Source: GWE2-40-63 sp050179685 (GTDB taxonomy: Bacteria > Bacteroidota > Bacteroidia > Bacteroidales > SZUA-534). From it: 64,000 nucleotides of DNA. The translations under genes were made by a program, and so were the position numbers. The stretch spans positions 1-64,000 of the forward strand of contig JBFXEW010000010.1 in the NCBI GenBank assembly GCA_050179685.1, in the 5' to 3' direction. Below, one piece after another: positions 7,872-15,928 of this stretch (position 1 is the first letter of the stretch; each line of letters starts with the position of its first letter). The notes under the pieces were generated by a model. The model was not told the DNA's origin. It did not search any database and was given only the letters and a program-made list of their open reading frames with translations.

Positions 7872-8597
7872 CTATTCGTTCAGGTAACTTATTCTTCTTA
7901 CACTTTTTCTATAATATATCGCTAACAATAAGCCCGCAATAATAAGTGTCAACCAATTAATGCTGATGGTGGCTACTTCGAACAGGTAACTTCGTTCAAT
8001 TCCGAATTTGAATATGTAATACAGAAAAGCAAAAACATTTAAAACTAATTGGCCTATCAGAATAATGCGTATTCCTCTTTCCAGGCGGTAACGCTTTGTG
8101 AAAGCAAAGGCCAGAAAAAACAAGGCAATGGACATGGTTATATACCCCAACTCTTCCATGGCTATAAACAATCTATGGTCGTTATATTGCGTAATTAGTG
8201 CAATTCCTTCGGTCTCACCTTTCATTACGCTAATTGGGACCACTGAAAACTGGGTAAAAAAGGCCAGCAATAAAACGGTAACTGAAATCAATGCAAAGGC
8301 GATGCTAAGAAAGGTAAAAAGTTTTTTCGTCGTATTGGCCATATAATGATTGCTTACCATAAAAACCACAAAAGCAAACAACTGAAAAATAGCCAGATAC
8401 ATCCAACGGTAATCTCTGGGGTAATATAAAAGTATATCGGGAAACGGATAATCCATACAATTTCCCGGACAGTATGGTCCGGCAGAAGGAATTGCAGTTA
8501 TGGCGAAACCAAAGGTTACCAGGGTTAGCAATGACAAAATAAAGGATGCATAAAATCCAAAGGTCAAAAACGTTTTTTGTGATTCCAGGGTTTCCAT
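7872..8597 (-). CDS. Multi-pass membrane protein of unknown function
   Basis: A 241-aa integral membrane protein with about six or seven hydrophobic helices: residues about 12-35, 64-82, 92-115, 146-164, 173-195 and 208-228. Between the first and second helices is a loop with two cysteines, YCPGNCMDYPF, which may face the periplasm and form a disulfide. The C-terminus is basic (YYRKSVRRISY), consistent with a cytoplasmic end. I do not recognise a family with confidence. It lies 22 bases upstream of the DUF3795 gene on the same strand. Confidence 0.75.
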   Translation of the reverse strand: METLESQKTFLTFGFYASFILSLLTLVTFGFAITAIPSAGPYCPGNCMDYPFPDILLYYPRDYRWMYLAIFQLFAFVVFMVSNHYMANTTKKLFTFLSIAFALISVTVLLLAFFTQFSVVPISVMKGETEGIALITQYNDHRLFIAMEELGYITMSIALFFLAFAFTKRYRLERGIRIILIGQLVLNVFAFLYYIFKFGIERSYLFEVATISINWLTLIIAGLLLAIYYRKSVRRISYLNE

Positions 8598-8925
8598 AAT
8601 CTCTTATTTATAATTGGTTTTTTAAAGCCAGTTGACATAAAAAAAACAATATTAAAAGTAAAACATAATATTGATATTTCCAATCGTAAGGAGGTAATTT
8701 ACAGACAGAAACACTACATTAACCAATGCTGTTTTATGGTTTAAGACAAGGTTGGCTCAATGTTGCCCGATGCAGGCAGGCTATACTGATAATTTGGGTG
8801 AAGTTGATTGCTGCTGCCTTCAGCAGATTTCCTGTCTTATAACTCTCAATAGTAGTTCTCGCTCTTCTCTGGTATTTTCCATTTTAAGGATTGACCATTA
8901 GCAAGCTTCCGTTTGATACGCCAAA
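8598..8925. other. Gene-free 328-base stretch
   Basis: No open frame with coding character, no strong terminator and no clear promoter was found. A small CTGCTG/CAGCAG hairpin is present near 8811-8826. I see nothing else in it. Confidence 0.5.
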
Positions 8926-9276
8926 TTATTCGTTGGGATTTTTTACCGGGGTGTCGTCGGTTAAAATAATCAATAAATCGTCGTCTTCATTCAATAAGAA
9001 TTCTTCTTCTGTTTCAAGATAAACCGACTTGTTATTTGCTGTCATTATGAATGAAACCGGATGTTTACCCAGCAATTCCTTTTCATATTTTTCAACAGAC
9101 ATTTTTTCAGAAGTTTCTCCTGGAAGCAATTCTGTTGCCAGGTAAACCTCTCCCCATTTTACGTCCACAATTTTTACCTGTGTAATGTTGTTTTGTACCC
9201 GGATAGTTGCCGGTTTATAGCACGATTGCATGATTCCCAATGCAAAAACCAGGAGTATGAGTTTTGAAGGCTTCAT
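8926..9276 (-). CDS. Small outer-envelope lipoprotein, unknown function
   Basis: A 116-aa protein with a lipoprotein signal: basic start, hydrophobic core and lipobox LGIMQSC, so the mature protein begins at Cys19 with an acylated cysteine. The mature part is short, rich in charged residues, and ends in an acidic run (NEDDDLLIILTDD). No recognised domain. Because Bacteroidota surface-exported lipoproteins often carry acidic or Lys/Asp residues just after the cysteine and this one has YKPA, it more likely faces the periplasm; this is weak inference. It is the last of a same-strand set of small secreted proteins spanning 8926-11482. Confidence 0.72.
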   Translation of the reverse strand: MKPSKLILLVFALGIMQSCYKPATIRVQNNITQVKIVDVKWGEVYLATELLPGETSEKMSVEKYEKELLGKHPVSFIMTANNKSVYLETEEEFLLNEDDDLLIILTDDTPVKNPNE

Positions 9277-9380
9277 TTAATTAATTTTAATTATTTATGA
9301 TCTGTTAAAAATAAATAAAGTTACTTTCATTCTTTATAAAAACCTAACCTGTATTGTTGTTACAATATAGAGCTTATTTT

Positions 9381-9573
9381 TCGCCTCAAGCCGGCTGGGC
9401 TCTTCATTTTTGGCTTGACCCAAAAACGAAGCAAAAAAGTCAAGGCACCAAAAAATAGTATCTACATCTTTACAATCACCAAGTGCGGCCGGGTGATCTT
9501 CGAACAAGTTCTCAGCTTCCCGGTCTTACTAAGTGATTGTTTCGATTCCAATAACTATTTTTTGGAAGCCGTT
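9381..9573 (+). repeat. 193-bp dispersed repeat, copy 1
   Basis: Nearly identical to 42175-42367 in the same orientation, ungapped, with about 15 differences in 193 bases (about 92% identity), most of them transitions. A core of 54 bases (9481-9534) is identical in the two copies and contains the CCGGG/CCCGG inverted pair around GTGATCTTCGAACAAG. It sits in an intergenic gap (9277-9671) that holds nothing else. Confidence 0.9.
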
Positions 9574-9671
9574 TGTTTTTGATCAACCTCCTAATTTTAT
9601 TAATTCAATAATATTCTGGTAAAATTAGCCTTATCACTCTTCCTACATCATTTCACTTGAAATTTACCAGA

Positions 9672-10226
9672 CTAATAATTAATTTTTATCTCGATTTCAC
9701 CAATATAAGAACTTCTTGAATTTTGTTCCACTTTAAAAGTGGTGTACTCAAAAGGATAATAAATTTTTGTTGAATTATCGTTAAACGTAATTTGAAACGA
9801 TTCAATTAAACAGGCATATTCTCCCGGTTTCAGCTCGTAAACGGCATTCAGGTATTGGGCAAATTCTCCGGCTGTAGTATAAGCGGGTTCTTCGATTTGT
9901 TGATTGGCAATAATCAAATAATTTATCTTTTGTTTGGTCTGGTAGCTATTCCCCACCAGGGTTTTGTTAACCTTTGATGTGTCGAGAATCTGAGAATTGG
10001 TTTTGCTCCAATGATAATTGTTGATGAAGATACTCACTGAATCAATTGATTTAACTACTAAATAAGTACTGTCGCTTGTTTTTAGATTCATCAGAATCAG
10101 CAATTCCTCAAAGGGAATCGAACCATCTTCAGAAATCACATTTCTATCGACACTGCTTAGGGAATCACCCTTTTCGCAACTTACCATCAACAGTAAGAAA
10201 AGTAAACTATAAATCAGTCGCTTCAT
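9672..10226 (-). CDS. Lipoprotein, unknown function
   Basis: A 184-aa protein with a lipoprotein signal peptide and lipobox LLLMVSC, so the mature chain begins at Cys17. The rest is beta-rich without a domain I recognise; it has alternating hydrophobic strands near the C-terminus (SSYIGEIEIKINY). It lies about 80 bases downstream of the beta-barrel gene on the same strand, which hints at a shared outer-membrane role. Sure that it is an exported lipoprotein, unsure of anything else. Confidence 0.72.
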   Translation of the reverse strand: MKRLIYSLLFLLLMVSCEKGDSLSSVDRNVISEDGSIPFEELLILMNLKTSDSTYLVVKSIDSVSIFINNYHWSKTNSQILDTSKVNKTLVGNSYQTKQKINYLIIANQQIEEPAYTTAGEFAQYLNAVYELKPGEYACLIESFQITFNDNSTKIYYPFEYTTFKVEQNSRSSYIGEIEIKINY

Positions 10227-10303
10227 TTTAATTTGAGGATTAGTTATTTACTTATGCAGGTTATCTTTATAAATGAATGCTGTTGTTCGAAATTTTTAAA
10301 ATA

Positions 10304-10921
10304 CTACTTTCCAAAGTCGTAAGTTAAGCCAAGCCTTACGCCATTTTCCCAAACCCTTTGATGATGCTCTGCATCCTGAAAAGGTATTATGGAATGAATT
10401 TTAAAATAAGGATTAACAAAAGCGGTAAGCCCAAAGCTGAAATCGTATTTTGCAGCAAAACCCAGAAGGGTTCCAATTCCGGTTTGATTGTCGATTGAAC
10501 TGGATGTTGACGCATCGACATCTAAAATTAAACCCCCGTTCATGAAAAAATACTTCAAGAAATTGGCTCTTAACGAGAAAGGTACATTAATTAAGGCAAA
10601 TTCGGCCGGGCGCGAAGTATTTTCTGAATCGGGAGGCAAGGTGGGATTTATTGTAATATGATGCTCAGCATATTCTATACCGGTTTCGAATTCCAACCAG
10701 GCGTTTACCGGATAAATCCAACTGATTCCCAGGGTTCTAAAATAATCGCTTTCATAAGCCGGAGCTCCGTCATATTCACTAAACCGAAAGACCTGGTTTT
10801 CTCCAAAAGAAGAAAAGGTAAGCCCAATTTTTCCGTTTAGTAATTTAGGAGCGTTTTCCTGAGCCGCTGCGAACTGATTAATGATTAAAAACGATAAAAG
10901 AATAACGATTGATTTTCTCAT
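10304..10921 (-). CDS. Small outer-membrane beta-barrel protein
   Basis: A 205-aa protein with a Sec signal peptide (cleavage near NQFAAAQ, residue about 21) and a mature part made of short alternating amphipathic strands, such as WLEFETGIEYAEHHITI, FALINVPFSLRANFL and a final GVRLGLTYDFGK that resembles the closing strand of an outer-membrane barrel. The expected fold is an 8-stranded OmpA-like or PorT-like barrel. Function is unknown. It lies between two small lipoprotein genes on the same strand, a pattern compatible with a small outer-membrane assembly. Confidence 0.75.
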   Translation of the reverse strand: MRKSIVILLSFLIINQFAAAQENAPKLLNGKIGLTFSSFGENQVFRFSEYDGAPAYESDYFRTLGISWIYPVNAWLEFETGIEYAEHHITINPTLPPDSENTSRPAEFALINVPFSLRANFLKYFFMNGGLILDVDASTSSSIDNQTGIGTLLGFAAKYDFSFGLTAFVNPYFKIHSIIPFQDAEHHQRVWENGVRLGLTYDFGK

Positions 10922-10960
10922 CTTAAGGCTGTATTTGTTAATTTAAACTCTGGTTATGTA

Positions 10961-11482
10961 TCATCGAAGTTTATTGTCTTTCTTTAAGCGTTCCAACAAA
11001 CGCGAATCAAGTCGGGGGTCGCTGTAGTGTTGTGAATTAAAACGTATCATAATTTCATTGTCGGCCAAACCATCCAATTCATAGTAGGGTTCCACAATAA
11101 AAACCCAGGGACAGGGAATGGATGAAATCAGCGGCCAATAAAAGCCACAGTAAACAGGTTCTTTGTCTATTGTGAGCACAAACATACGTCCATAAACAGT
11201 AGCAACGCCAATTTTTAAGGAATCGTGCGAAACAGCCAGGGTAAGCTTGTGGTTTGCGGTGTCGTATTTAAGCAAGTGGTTATATCGCAGCACTGGGGTG
11301 TTTTCCAATAAAATGGTATCAAAGTCAACCTGACTGTAATCCTGATCTAAATTTGCGTAATAAGGTGTTTGGGTACGGTATATCTCAATTCCTTCACCTA
11401 AATTGAAGTCGCTGTTGTTATCCTTATCGCAGGAACCGGCTAACAGACAAACTAAAAGGATGGGGCTTATAAAATTTTTCAT
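10961..11482 (-). CDS. Lipoprotein, unknown function
   Basis: A 173-aa protein with lipobox CLLAGSC and a mature start CDKDNNSD. The run of Asp/Lys/Asn directly after the cysteine resembles the lipoprotein export signal described for surface-exposed lipoproteins in Bacteroidota, so it may be on the cell surface (inference). The middle holds CGFYWPLISSIPCPW with two further cysteines. No domain recognised. It heads the run of small secreted proteins; about 40 bases separate it from the beta-barrel gene. Confidence 0.72.
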   Translation of the reverse strand: MKNFISPILLVCLLAGSCDKDNNSDFNLGEGIEIYRTQTPYYANLDQDYSQVDFDTILLENTPVLRYNHLLKYDTANHKLTLAVSHDSLKIGVATVYGRMFVLTIDKEPVYCGFYWPLISSIPCPWVFIVEPYYELDGLADNEIMIRFNSQHYSDPRLDSRLLERLKKDNKLR

Positions 11483-11631
11483 AAAAAAATTTTATAAGCA
11501 GATACACTTCAAAAGGATTTGGTTGCGTTAAGGGGAAAATTTTAATTTTTAAATAAAGTAAAAAACTGTTTGCAAGAAAAATTCAAGACGGGGTTTATTT
11601 TACACTCCTTACACTTCCAAAATTAACAACA

Positions 11632-13350
11632 TTAATCCCAGTTTAATTTTATGAATTCTTCTTTCATAGCCGGACGGTTTTTGTAATTATCCAATAATGA
11701 AACTTTTAATGCTTTTGCAGCAGGTAAGCCTCCTTTAAGTTTAGCCATTTGTTTTAAGTATTGCACCAAAGAAACATAAATATTACGTCCCGTATGCTCT
11801 GCCTGTATCTCAATGGCTGCTTTGTAATATTCCAACAATTCAGCAGGGTATTTCTCTTTTAGGTGCTTAGTATATTTAATAATGGTATGAATACTGTTTG
11901 AAGAACTTACTATAGCAAAGAGTTCATCTATCATTTGTTCTTCAATATAAATCTTTGCCAAATCATCCAAGGAAATTCCGCCGTAATAACCTCGTTTTTT
12001 GTTTTTCAGTTCGGCAATGAGCTTATTTCTTTTCTCTTCCCAGTCATCCTTTGGGCTGGTCTGCTTATAAATTTTAAAGTATTTAATATCCGAAGTATTT
12101 TCAACAAAGAGTTCTCTTGCCAGTATATTGTACTTAAAGGCTTGTTGTTGTTGCTTGTAAAGCTCAAGTAATTGATCTTTCCATTGATGAGCCGTACCGG
12201 GAGCATCATCTTGTTGTGCTATTTTTATTCCATCAAGTATAAGCTTTTCAGCTTCTTCCGGATTGTTTGCTGACAAAGCCTGTTCCACCCTTATTTGCCT
12301 GAATTTCTCAAAATGCAGATAAGAATCTACGATATTGTCGGCTTCCGCTGTGCGACCTTCAGACTCCAACAGGTTTATCTTTTGCACCAAATAGTTTTGT
12401 AAATAATACTTTTTACTCCAGCCATCTTTCTTGTCCAACTCAATTATTTTAGTATCAATAAACTCATAGGCAATGTCCATTTGATTTAAAGATGCAGCGG
12501 TTTCAAAAAATAATGGTTCCAGGCTGTCTCCAACACCATAATCTCTATAATCTGAATTTTGCACCTGCTCATAAAGCCAGTTGAAAATTCGTTCTTTTAA
12601 TTCGCTTGATGGTTTACTGTTATTCAGAATATTTTCAATAACCCGGAATGCTTCATAAATTGCACCACCACATTCGCCCGATGAATCATCCATATACTGA
12701 ATGGCCTTTACTCCCTCCATTGCAATAGCAGCCGAAATGCAAAAAGCCTCATTCAGATTACCTTTTGTATAATAATCATCGGCCTTTATCTGAAATTGAG
12801 TAACATCTTTCATCGCTTTATAACTGCTTCGATAGTCAATGAAGCCACGGTAATCGTAATTATCAAAGATGCCATTTATCTGGCTCTGGTAATAAGGTAT
12901 ATTATCAGCATTCTCCACAGAAACTGGTTTTGAAAAGGCAAGCTTAATTTGATGTCTGAAATCCTGATTCTTAACGCCAAAGTCAAGCATGAAATTTCTC
13001 AAATCTTTGGGCTTAGCATCCTTTATTAACTGTTCCCAACTTTCTTCCTCAGGTTCTTCATCATTTGAAGATATAGTAATTGTTTTTTCTTCGTTAATTG
13101 CCAGGGCAACCGCAGCAACATGCTTGCAGATTGCACCATCATAGGGACAATCACAATAATAATCAGCCGATTCACTGCTGTTATCTGGTTTAATCTCTAC
13201 CTCATAATTACCATAGTTGCCTTCAACTTCGGCATGCCAGGTTCCATCGCTACCCTGATTGAGCTGTAAAATATTTCCATTGTCAAAGTAACTCTGCCCA
13301 CGTTGTAAGATTTTAAAGGGGATGATATTGATTAACTCAAGTATTGTCAT
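11632..13350 (-). CDS. SWIM zinc-finger protein
   Basis: A 572-aa cytoplasmic protein with an N-terminal SWIM zinc finger, seen as CxC-x6-CxH (Cys66, Cys68, Cys75, His77: YYCDCPYDGAICKH). SWIM domains are predicted to bind nucleic acid or protein. The remaining about 450 residues are largely helical and look like TPR/HEAT-type solenoid repeats (for example EEAEKLILDGIKIAQQ and LLEYYKAAIEIQAEH). The start codon overlaps the stop of the upstream RhuM fragment in the sequence TAATG. Next upstream on the same strand is a primase-helicase gene, so the SWIM protein may be a partner in the same system. A specific function cannot be assigned. Confidence 0.82.
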   Translation of the reverse strand: MTILELINIIPFKILQRGQSYFDNGNILQLNQGSDGTWHAEVEGNYGNYEVEIKPDNSSESADYYCDCPYDGAICKHVAAVALAINEEKTITISSNDEEPEEESWEQLIKDAKPKDLRNFMLDFGVKNQDFRHQIKLAFSKPVSVENADNIPYYQSQINGIFDNYDYRGFIDYRSSYKAMKDVTQFQIKADDYYTKGNLNEAFCISAAIAMEGVKAIQYMDDSSGECGGAIYEAFRVIENILNNSKPSSELKERIFNWLYEQVQNSDYRDYGVGDSLEPLFFETAASLNQMDIAYEFIDTKIIELDKKDGWSKKYYLQNYLVQKINLLESEGRTAEADNIVDSYLHFEKFRQIRVEQALSANNPEEAEKLILDGIKIAQQDDAPGTAHQWKDQLLELYKQQQQAFKYNILARELFVENTSDIKYFKIYKQTSPKDDWEEKRNKLIAELKNKKRGYYGGISLDDLAKIYIEEQMIDELFAIVSSSNSIHTIIKYTKHLKEKYPAELLEYYKAAIEIQAEHTGRNIYVSLVQYLKQMAKLKGGLPAAKALKVSLLDNYKNRPAMKEEFIKLNWD

Positions 13351-13595
13351 TAGTTGTATTCCTTTCCATCATCGGCAGTTGTCAAGTAATTCTTTACAAC
13401 TGAATTTTCATGTAACTCCACTTCATTCAAAATGTTAATAATCTGTTGACTAATGTTTTGCTTAAAGGTGTCAAAAAGTTCTGCCAATTGATTCTGGTTC
13501 ATCCACACCATGCCATCTTTAGCATAAAGTGAAACAGAAGCCTTACCATCGGCTGTGTTGTATATTATAGTGTGATGTTGGTTATTGTATGCCAT
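13350..13595 (-). pseudogene. N-terminal remnant of a RhuM-family protein
   Basis: An 81-residue frame that matches the conserved beginning of RhuM (virulence/Fic-associated) family proteins: the TIIYNTADGKASVSLY start, the MVWMNQNQLAELFDT helix-turn-helix-like segment, QQIINILNEVELHENSVVKNYL, and the TTADDGKEYN turn. Intact members run on for more than 200 residues with YxLDMILAIGYRV-type sequence; here the frame stops at once after DGKEYN. The stop codon shares a base with the SWIM start (TAATG). I take the ATG at 13595; a GTG at 13601 is also in frame. It may be translated as a short protein or serve only as a translational lead-in for the SWIM gene. Confidence 0.72.
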
Positions 13596-13611
13596 TGTCA
13601 CTAAATTTTAA

Positions 13612-13707
13612 TTATTCCAAAAATCCGCTAATGCTCCTGCCTAACTTAAGATCATATCGATAGACATTTCTAGTATAATTGGTAAAAACATATTTACGAA
13701 GCTTCAT
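13612..13707 (-). CDS. Possible 31-residue small protein
   Basis: A short frame starts 12 bases after the stop of the primase-helicase gene and ends 17 bases before the RhuM remnant: MKLRKYVFTNYTRN, then VYRYDLKLGRSISGFLE. It is strongly basic with several tyrosines and would be the link between the two flanking genes. No family is recognised, and at this length chance cannot be excluded. Confidence 0.25.
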   Translation of the reverse strand: MKLRKYVFTNYTRNVYRYDLKLGRSISGFLE

Positions 13708-13718
13708 TCTAATATTCA

Positions 13719-15860
13719 TCATTTCATCAGCTTTTTGTAATAACGATTGCGCTGCTTAAACATTTTCTCAAAATAATCAATTTTTGAATCTCTGTAATCA
13801 AAAATAACCGGACGGTTCTCAGAACGCTGTATTCTTCCAATGTATTGAATTAATTTGCCTTCAAAAGCAAATGGATAAACTATAAACAAACATTCCAGAT
13901 TGCTTATATCAATTCCTTCTCCAAAGTATTGCCCGGTTGAAACTACAATTTTGAAATGGCCTTGCTTAATTTGCTCAATCTTACTCTTTCTTGAACTTTC
14001 AGAATCATCGCCGTGTATGGTAATGGTTTCGTATTTATCTTTAAGGTAGAGGTTAAGAATATCAACATGAGCTTTTCGCTCTGAAAGAATGAGTATTGTT
14101 TTAAAACGTTTGGCATTTTCATCAATGTCTTTTAATATTAGGGAATTACGCAGCGTATCGTGAACCAAGATTCTTGATATTGTTTCATACTTATCAATTT
14201 TATAGTCAAATGGAGCAAAAAGCTCTGTTTCTTTAATATTTATTTCGGTCTGAATATTTTTATTGTCAAGAAACTCCTTTTGATTAACCTGATGAAGGAT
14301 GTTTCCAATATATATGAATATCAGCTTCTGGTCATTATTCTTCCGCTTTGGAGTAGCGGTTAAACCATATAAATAAAAAGCATTGAAATGTACGATAGCT
14401 TCACGGAACGATTTTGCTGGTATATGATGGCATTCATCAATAATAATAGTTCCGAAAGCATTTGCAAACTCATCGTAGTCTTCAATTCTTGTAAGTGTCT
14501 GAATCATTGCAATGGTAATGTGTTTCCCAATTTTTTTCTTCTGCTTCCCAATTTGACCAATATCCTTTTTCGGTATTTTGAGAAAGTCCTGAATTCTTTC
14601 AATCCATTGGTCATATAACTGTTTCCGGTGCACAATAATTAAAGCAGGTTGTCTTTTTTCTGCAATAATTTCAAGACCGATAACTGTTTTCCCAGAACCA
14701 GGAGGAGAAACAATCACTCCAAAATCCTTTTCTCTTACTTTTTCTAACGCTATTTCCTGATGGTCTTGTAACTCAATGTTTGAATCAAACTCAACAGCTT
14801 CCTTTTTCTCCCTTTTATCAATTATTTTGTAGGGGATATTCTCTTTAGAACAGAATTGTACAAGGCTTGCTGAAAATCCTCTGGGTATCATAACCGCATT
14901 GTCAGATTCTTCTATTAGCCTGAAAAATTTTTCTGTATTAAAAACACTTTTACCAAGGTTCTTTTTTGCCAGATAATCTGAATTATAAAAGTTAAGCTGG
15001 TCTCGTAAAAACACAATTAGCTTTTGGCTCAATTGTGTCCGTTTCAAATAAATCTGGTTACTGATTACTATTTCCAATTGATAATTGATGGATTCCCTTG
15101 TATCAGTAGAAATAAATACTTCCCTTGGTTTAGCATTAAATAACTCTTCATAAAGTTCATTCAGTTTTTCAATTTCAACAGTCTCTATTGATTCAAGGAA
15201 ATTCCATTGGTCGGAATATGGCTCAAATGCTTCTGGATTGATAAAACATGAATTGCCCTGGTCTTGTGATTTACCTTGTAATGGTAACGCAATCAGATTA
15301 CCCATCCCTTTACCTGAATGATAATCCTGATTGGGAAATAAGCGGTCGAAACTGGGTTCCTTTTCAAAGTGTGAGATAATGTTTGAATGACGCAATAATT
15401 CAAACATAATTTTTCGACTCTGTTCTGCCGGAAATGCCTGCTTAAAAAATACCCATAAATGGCCTCCATTTCCTGACCGTGAACGCTCAATGTAACTAGG
15501 AATGCCATACTTCTGACAAGTATGATATAGATTTAGTATTGTTTGTTGCCAGTTTTGCTTGTCAAAATCGACTGCTATAAAATACGATGTATTGTCTTCC
15601 AATAAGGGATATATGCCGCATGTTTCTTTTCCTGATAAATGAGCCTGTATTGCATCATCATTAAAAGGAAGATGTTCTTTATTTGAATAATCCTTAAAAG
15701 TTCCACCTTGAGCCTTATGTTTATTGTAATCAGTCCAGTCAACTTTATAAGCAGGCATATAACCTCCCCGTCCATCCTTTTCCCAACGAACTGCATAAAT
15801 ATCGTTTCTACCCCGAAATAAGGACTTGTATAATGTTATATCGACCGGATGTACTGTCAT
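13719..15860 (-). CDS. Primase-SF2 helicase fusion (TOTE conflict-system type)
   Basis: A 713-aa protein joining two enzyme modules. Residues about 5-240 look like an archaeo-eukaryotic-type primase domain: the metal-binding pair Asp98/Asp100 in YFIAVDFDK and the downstream His134 in SGNGGHLWVFF. Residues about 365-710 are a superfamily 2 helicase: Walker A in VSPPGSGKT (near 382), DECH box (near 473), motif III-like GLTATPKRK, then STGQYFGEGIDI and the arginine finger segment QYIGRIQR. This combination is known from predicted TOTE conflict systems, where helicase, primase and nuclease modules act against invading DNA; here no nuclease domain is visible. It heads a same-strand set with the RhuM remnant and SWIM gene, and is flanked by the housekeeping gene mnmE. 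Confidence 0.82.
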   Translation of the reverse strand: MTVHPVDITLYKSLFRGRNDIYAVRWEKDGRGGYMPAYKVDWTDYNKHKAQGGTFKDYSNKEHLPFNDDAIQAHLSGKETCGIYPLLEDNTSYFIAVDFDKQNWQQTILNLYHTCQKYGIPSYIERSRSGNGGHLWVFFKQAFPAEQSRKIMFELLRHSNIISHFEKEPSFDRLFPNQDYHSGKGMGNLIALPLQGKSQDQGNSCFINPEAFEPYSDQWNFLESIETVEIEKLNELYEELFNAKPREVFISTDTRESINYQLEIVISNQIYLKRTQLSQKLIVFLRDQLNFYNSDYLAKKNLGKSVFNTEKFFRLIEESDNAVMIPRGFSASLVQFCSKENIPYKIIDKREKKEAVEFDSNIELQDHQEIALEKVREKDFGVIVSPPGSGKTVIGLEIIAEKRQPALIIVHRKQLYDQWIERIQDFLKIPKKDIGQIGKQKKKIGKHITIAMIQTLTRIEDYDEFANAFGTIIIDECHHIPAKSFREAIVHFNAFYLYGLTATPKRKNNDQKLIFIYIGNILHQVNQKEFLDNKNIQTEINIKETELFAPFDYKIDKYETISRILVHDTLRNSLILKDIDENAKRFKTILILSERKAHVDILNLYLKDKYETITIHGDDSESSRKSKIEQIKQGHFKIVVSTGQYFGEGIDISNLECLFIVYPFAFEGKLIQYIGRIQRSENRPVIFDYRDSKIDYFEKMFKQRNRYYKKLMK

Positions 15861-15928
15861 TATCTAAAATCTATTTTCCCTCTTTATCAAATGCCATTAT
15901 ATAAAATGCTAATCCTCTTTTAGCAAGT

